Positions 13,605 to 14,934 of a stretch of DNA of 14,934 bases are shown piece by piece (positions within the stretch are counted from its first letter, which is position 1; each line of letters opens with the position of its first letter). Where the stretch lies: NCBI GenBank assembly GCA_021825225.1, contig JAKAIH010000012.1:1-14934 (forward strand), given 5' to 3'. The notes beneath the pieces are model-generated. The model was not told the origin of the DNA. It saw nothing but the letters and a program-made list of their open reading frames with translations, and ran no database searches. This DNA is from Pseudomonadota bacterium (GTDB taxonomy: Bacteria; Pseudomonadota; Gammaproteobacteria; Burkholderiales; SG8-39). Position numbers and translations under genes: made by a program.

Positions 13605-14934
13605 GAATTCGGCTCCTTGCCGTTACTTCGATTGTCCTGGGTCTTGCCGCTTGCGCCGCTTACGCGCCCAAGCCGCTGCCTGAGCGGGTGAATTTGCCGC
13701 AATCTGCGTCCGCGATCGCAGTCGATCCGGCGCACCTGCCTTTTCGGAGTCTGGCCACCCATCTGTTCAATCCCGCCGACGGTCTGGACATGGACGAAGT
13801 GGCGATGCTGGCGGTAGCGAACAATCCGCAGTTGCGCCAGGCGCGGGATGCTTTGGGTGTCGTGCACGCCCAGTCCTTCGCCGCCGGCCTGCTGCCCGAT
13901 CCGCAACTCGGCATCACCTCGGACCATCCGACCAATGGCACCGCGGGAAATACCAATGCCTTCAATCTCAATCCGAGTTTCGACGTCAGCGCGCTGCTGC
14001 TGCGCTCCTCGCGCAAGAACGCGGCACTCGCGCAGGAGCAAGGAGTAAACCTGGAACTGTTGTGGCAGGAATGGCAGGTGGTGAGCCAGGCGCGCCTGCT
14101 GTTTGCCCGGCTCACTGCGCAAGACGCGTTGATGCAACAATTGCAGGTCGCTCGCACATTGCTAGCGGATCGCTCCGAGCGCACTCAAAAGGCGCTCGCG
14201 GCGGGCAACGTTACCCTAGATTTTGCCAGCGCCGACCTGGCCGCCCTGCAGGGGGTCGAGCGCCGCATCAATGATCTGGAACGCAGCCGTCTGCAAAACC
14301 GCGCAAGCCTCAACGGCGTGCTCGGGCTGGCCGCCGATGCGCCGCTCGATCTGGTGGGCGAGCCGCAGGCGGCTGCGATCGATGCCGCCGCGCTGCGCGC
14401 CGACCTGGAGCAGCGCCTCAACCAGCGCCCGGATTTGCAGGCGCTGCAAGCGGGCTATCGATCGCAGGAAGAAAAGTTTCGCGGCGCGGTGCTGGCGCAG
14501 TTCCCGGCATTGAACGTCGGCCTCACGCGCGCGCGCGACACCAGCGGCCTGTACAGCGTGGGCTTCGGCCTGACGCTGAGTCTGCCGGTGTTCAACCGCA
14601 ATCGCGGCAATATTGCCATTGAAGACGCCACGCGCAGGAAGCTGTACGACGAATACCAGAATCGGCTCAACGGCGCTTACAGCGAGATTGCGCTTGCGCT
14701 GGAGAACCTGCCCTTGTTGCGCAGCCAGCTGCAGCGCACCCGCCAGGGCGTAGCCGAACTCGAAACCGTCGCGCATCGCGCCGAAGCCGCGTTCCGGGCG
14801 GGCAATCTCGCCGCCCCCGATTACGTACGGCTGCAAACCGCGCTGCTGGACAAGCAAATCGAAGCCATTAACCTGCAGGAGGCCTTGATGGAACAGCAAA
14901 TCGCGCTCGAGACCCTGCTCGGTCCCGACCTTCC
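13601..14934 (+). CDS. TolC-family outer-membrane efflux lipoprotein (3' end outside window)
   Basis: The frame is open from ATG 13601 to the window end (444 codons read, no stop). The signal peptide ends in a lipobox LAAC with Cys18 (MRIRLLAVTSIVLGLAAC), so the protein is lipid-anchored in the outer membrane. Two OEP repeats follow: MLAVANNPQLRQARDALGV near residue 70 begins the first, and LNQRPDLQALQAGYRSQEEK (about 272-291) the second; VGFGLTLSLPVFNRNRG (about 323-339) is the typical OEP segment, and long helical heptads follow. This is the outer-membrane channel of an RND or ABC efflux system, in the CusC/NodT style. The start overlaps the regulator stop (ATGA) and has AGGAGG one base upstream, so it is translationally coupled. 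The pump genes are probably downstream. Confidence 0.9.
   Translation, partial: MRIRLLAVTSIVLGLAACAAYAPKPLPERVNLPQSASAIAVDPAHLPFRSLATHLFNPADGLDMDEVAMLAVANNPQLRQARDALGVVHAQSFAAGLLPDPQLGITSDHPTNGTAGNTNAFNLNPSFDVSALLLRSSRKNAALAQEQGVNLELLWQEWQVVSQARLLFARLTAQDALMQQLQVARTLLADRSERTQKALAAGNVTLDFASADLAALQGVERRINDLERSRLQNRASLNGVLGLAADAPLDLVGEPQAAAIDAAALRADLEQRLNQRPDLQALQAGYRSQEEKFRGAVLAQFPALNVGLTRARDTSGLYSVGFGLTLSLPVFNRNRGNIAIEDATRRKLYDEYQNRLNGAYSEIALALENLPLLRSQLQRTRQGVAELETVAHRAEAAFRAGNLAAPDYVRLQTALLDKQIEAINLQEALMEQQIALETLLGPDL

Overview
The window is GC-rich chromosomal DNA, most likely from a betaproteobacterium. The nrdR-ribD-ribE order, the GC-biased codon use and the mix of two-component, DUF4124 and QseB/PmrA-type genes point that way; no rRNA or other phylogenetic marker is present, so this is inference.

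Region 1 (1-1898) is housekeeping: the 3' end of nrdR, then ribD and ribE (riboflavin synthesis). Region 2 (1899-4714) is a lower-GC insertion at the exact 3' end of ribE. It carries a minus-strand ParD/ParE-type toxin-antitoxin pair with a repeated operator, a DUF2786 protein and a hypothetical protein, and it ends in a second copy of the last 14 codons of ribE. The two ribE ends differ almost only at wobble positions, as expected if a mobile element entered at the ribE 3' end and restored it with its own version. No integrase is visible.

Region 3 (4823-8458) is a two-gene signalling operon: a membrane sensor histidine kinase with an all-helical periplasmic domain, then a Hanks-type Ser/Thr kinase fused to two receiver domains. 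Region 4 (8598-9418) is toxin-antitoxin debris on the minus strand: an intact DUF433 antitoxin, its DUF5615 toxin reduced by an in-frame internal deletion, and a lone XRE/HigA-like antitoxin.

Region 5 (9648-10878) is the most unusual part. Two copies of a promoter-like block (CTAATT-N5-CTAATT-N9-TAAGAT) lie 1047 bp apart. Between them are a small RRM-like protein, a lasso-type RiPP precursor (leader motif YxxPxLxxYG, then LTQ and a core starting with Gly and with Asp at position 8), and the relic of a second precursor tail. No lasso maturation enzymes are in the window. The second block precedes a 34-codon ORF and region 6.

Region 6 (10914-14934) is a plus-strand series: a COG4705 membrane protein, a PAP2 (BcrC-like) phosphatase, a DUF4124 protein, an OmpR-family (QseB/PmrA-like) response regulator and the start of a TolC-family outer-membrane lipoprotein that runs off the window. 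The direct-repeat boxes have the geometry used by QseB/PmrA-type regulators, so the regulator encoded here may control both the RiPP unit and the envelope genes; this is inference.
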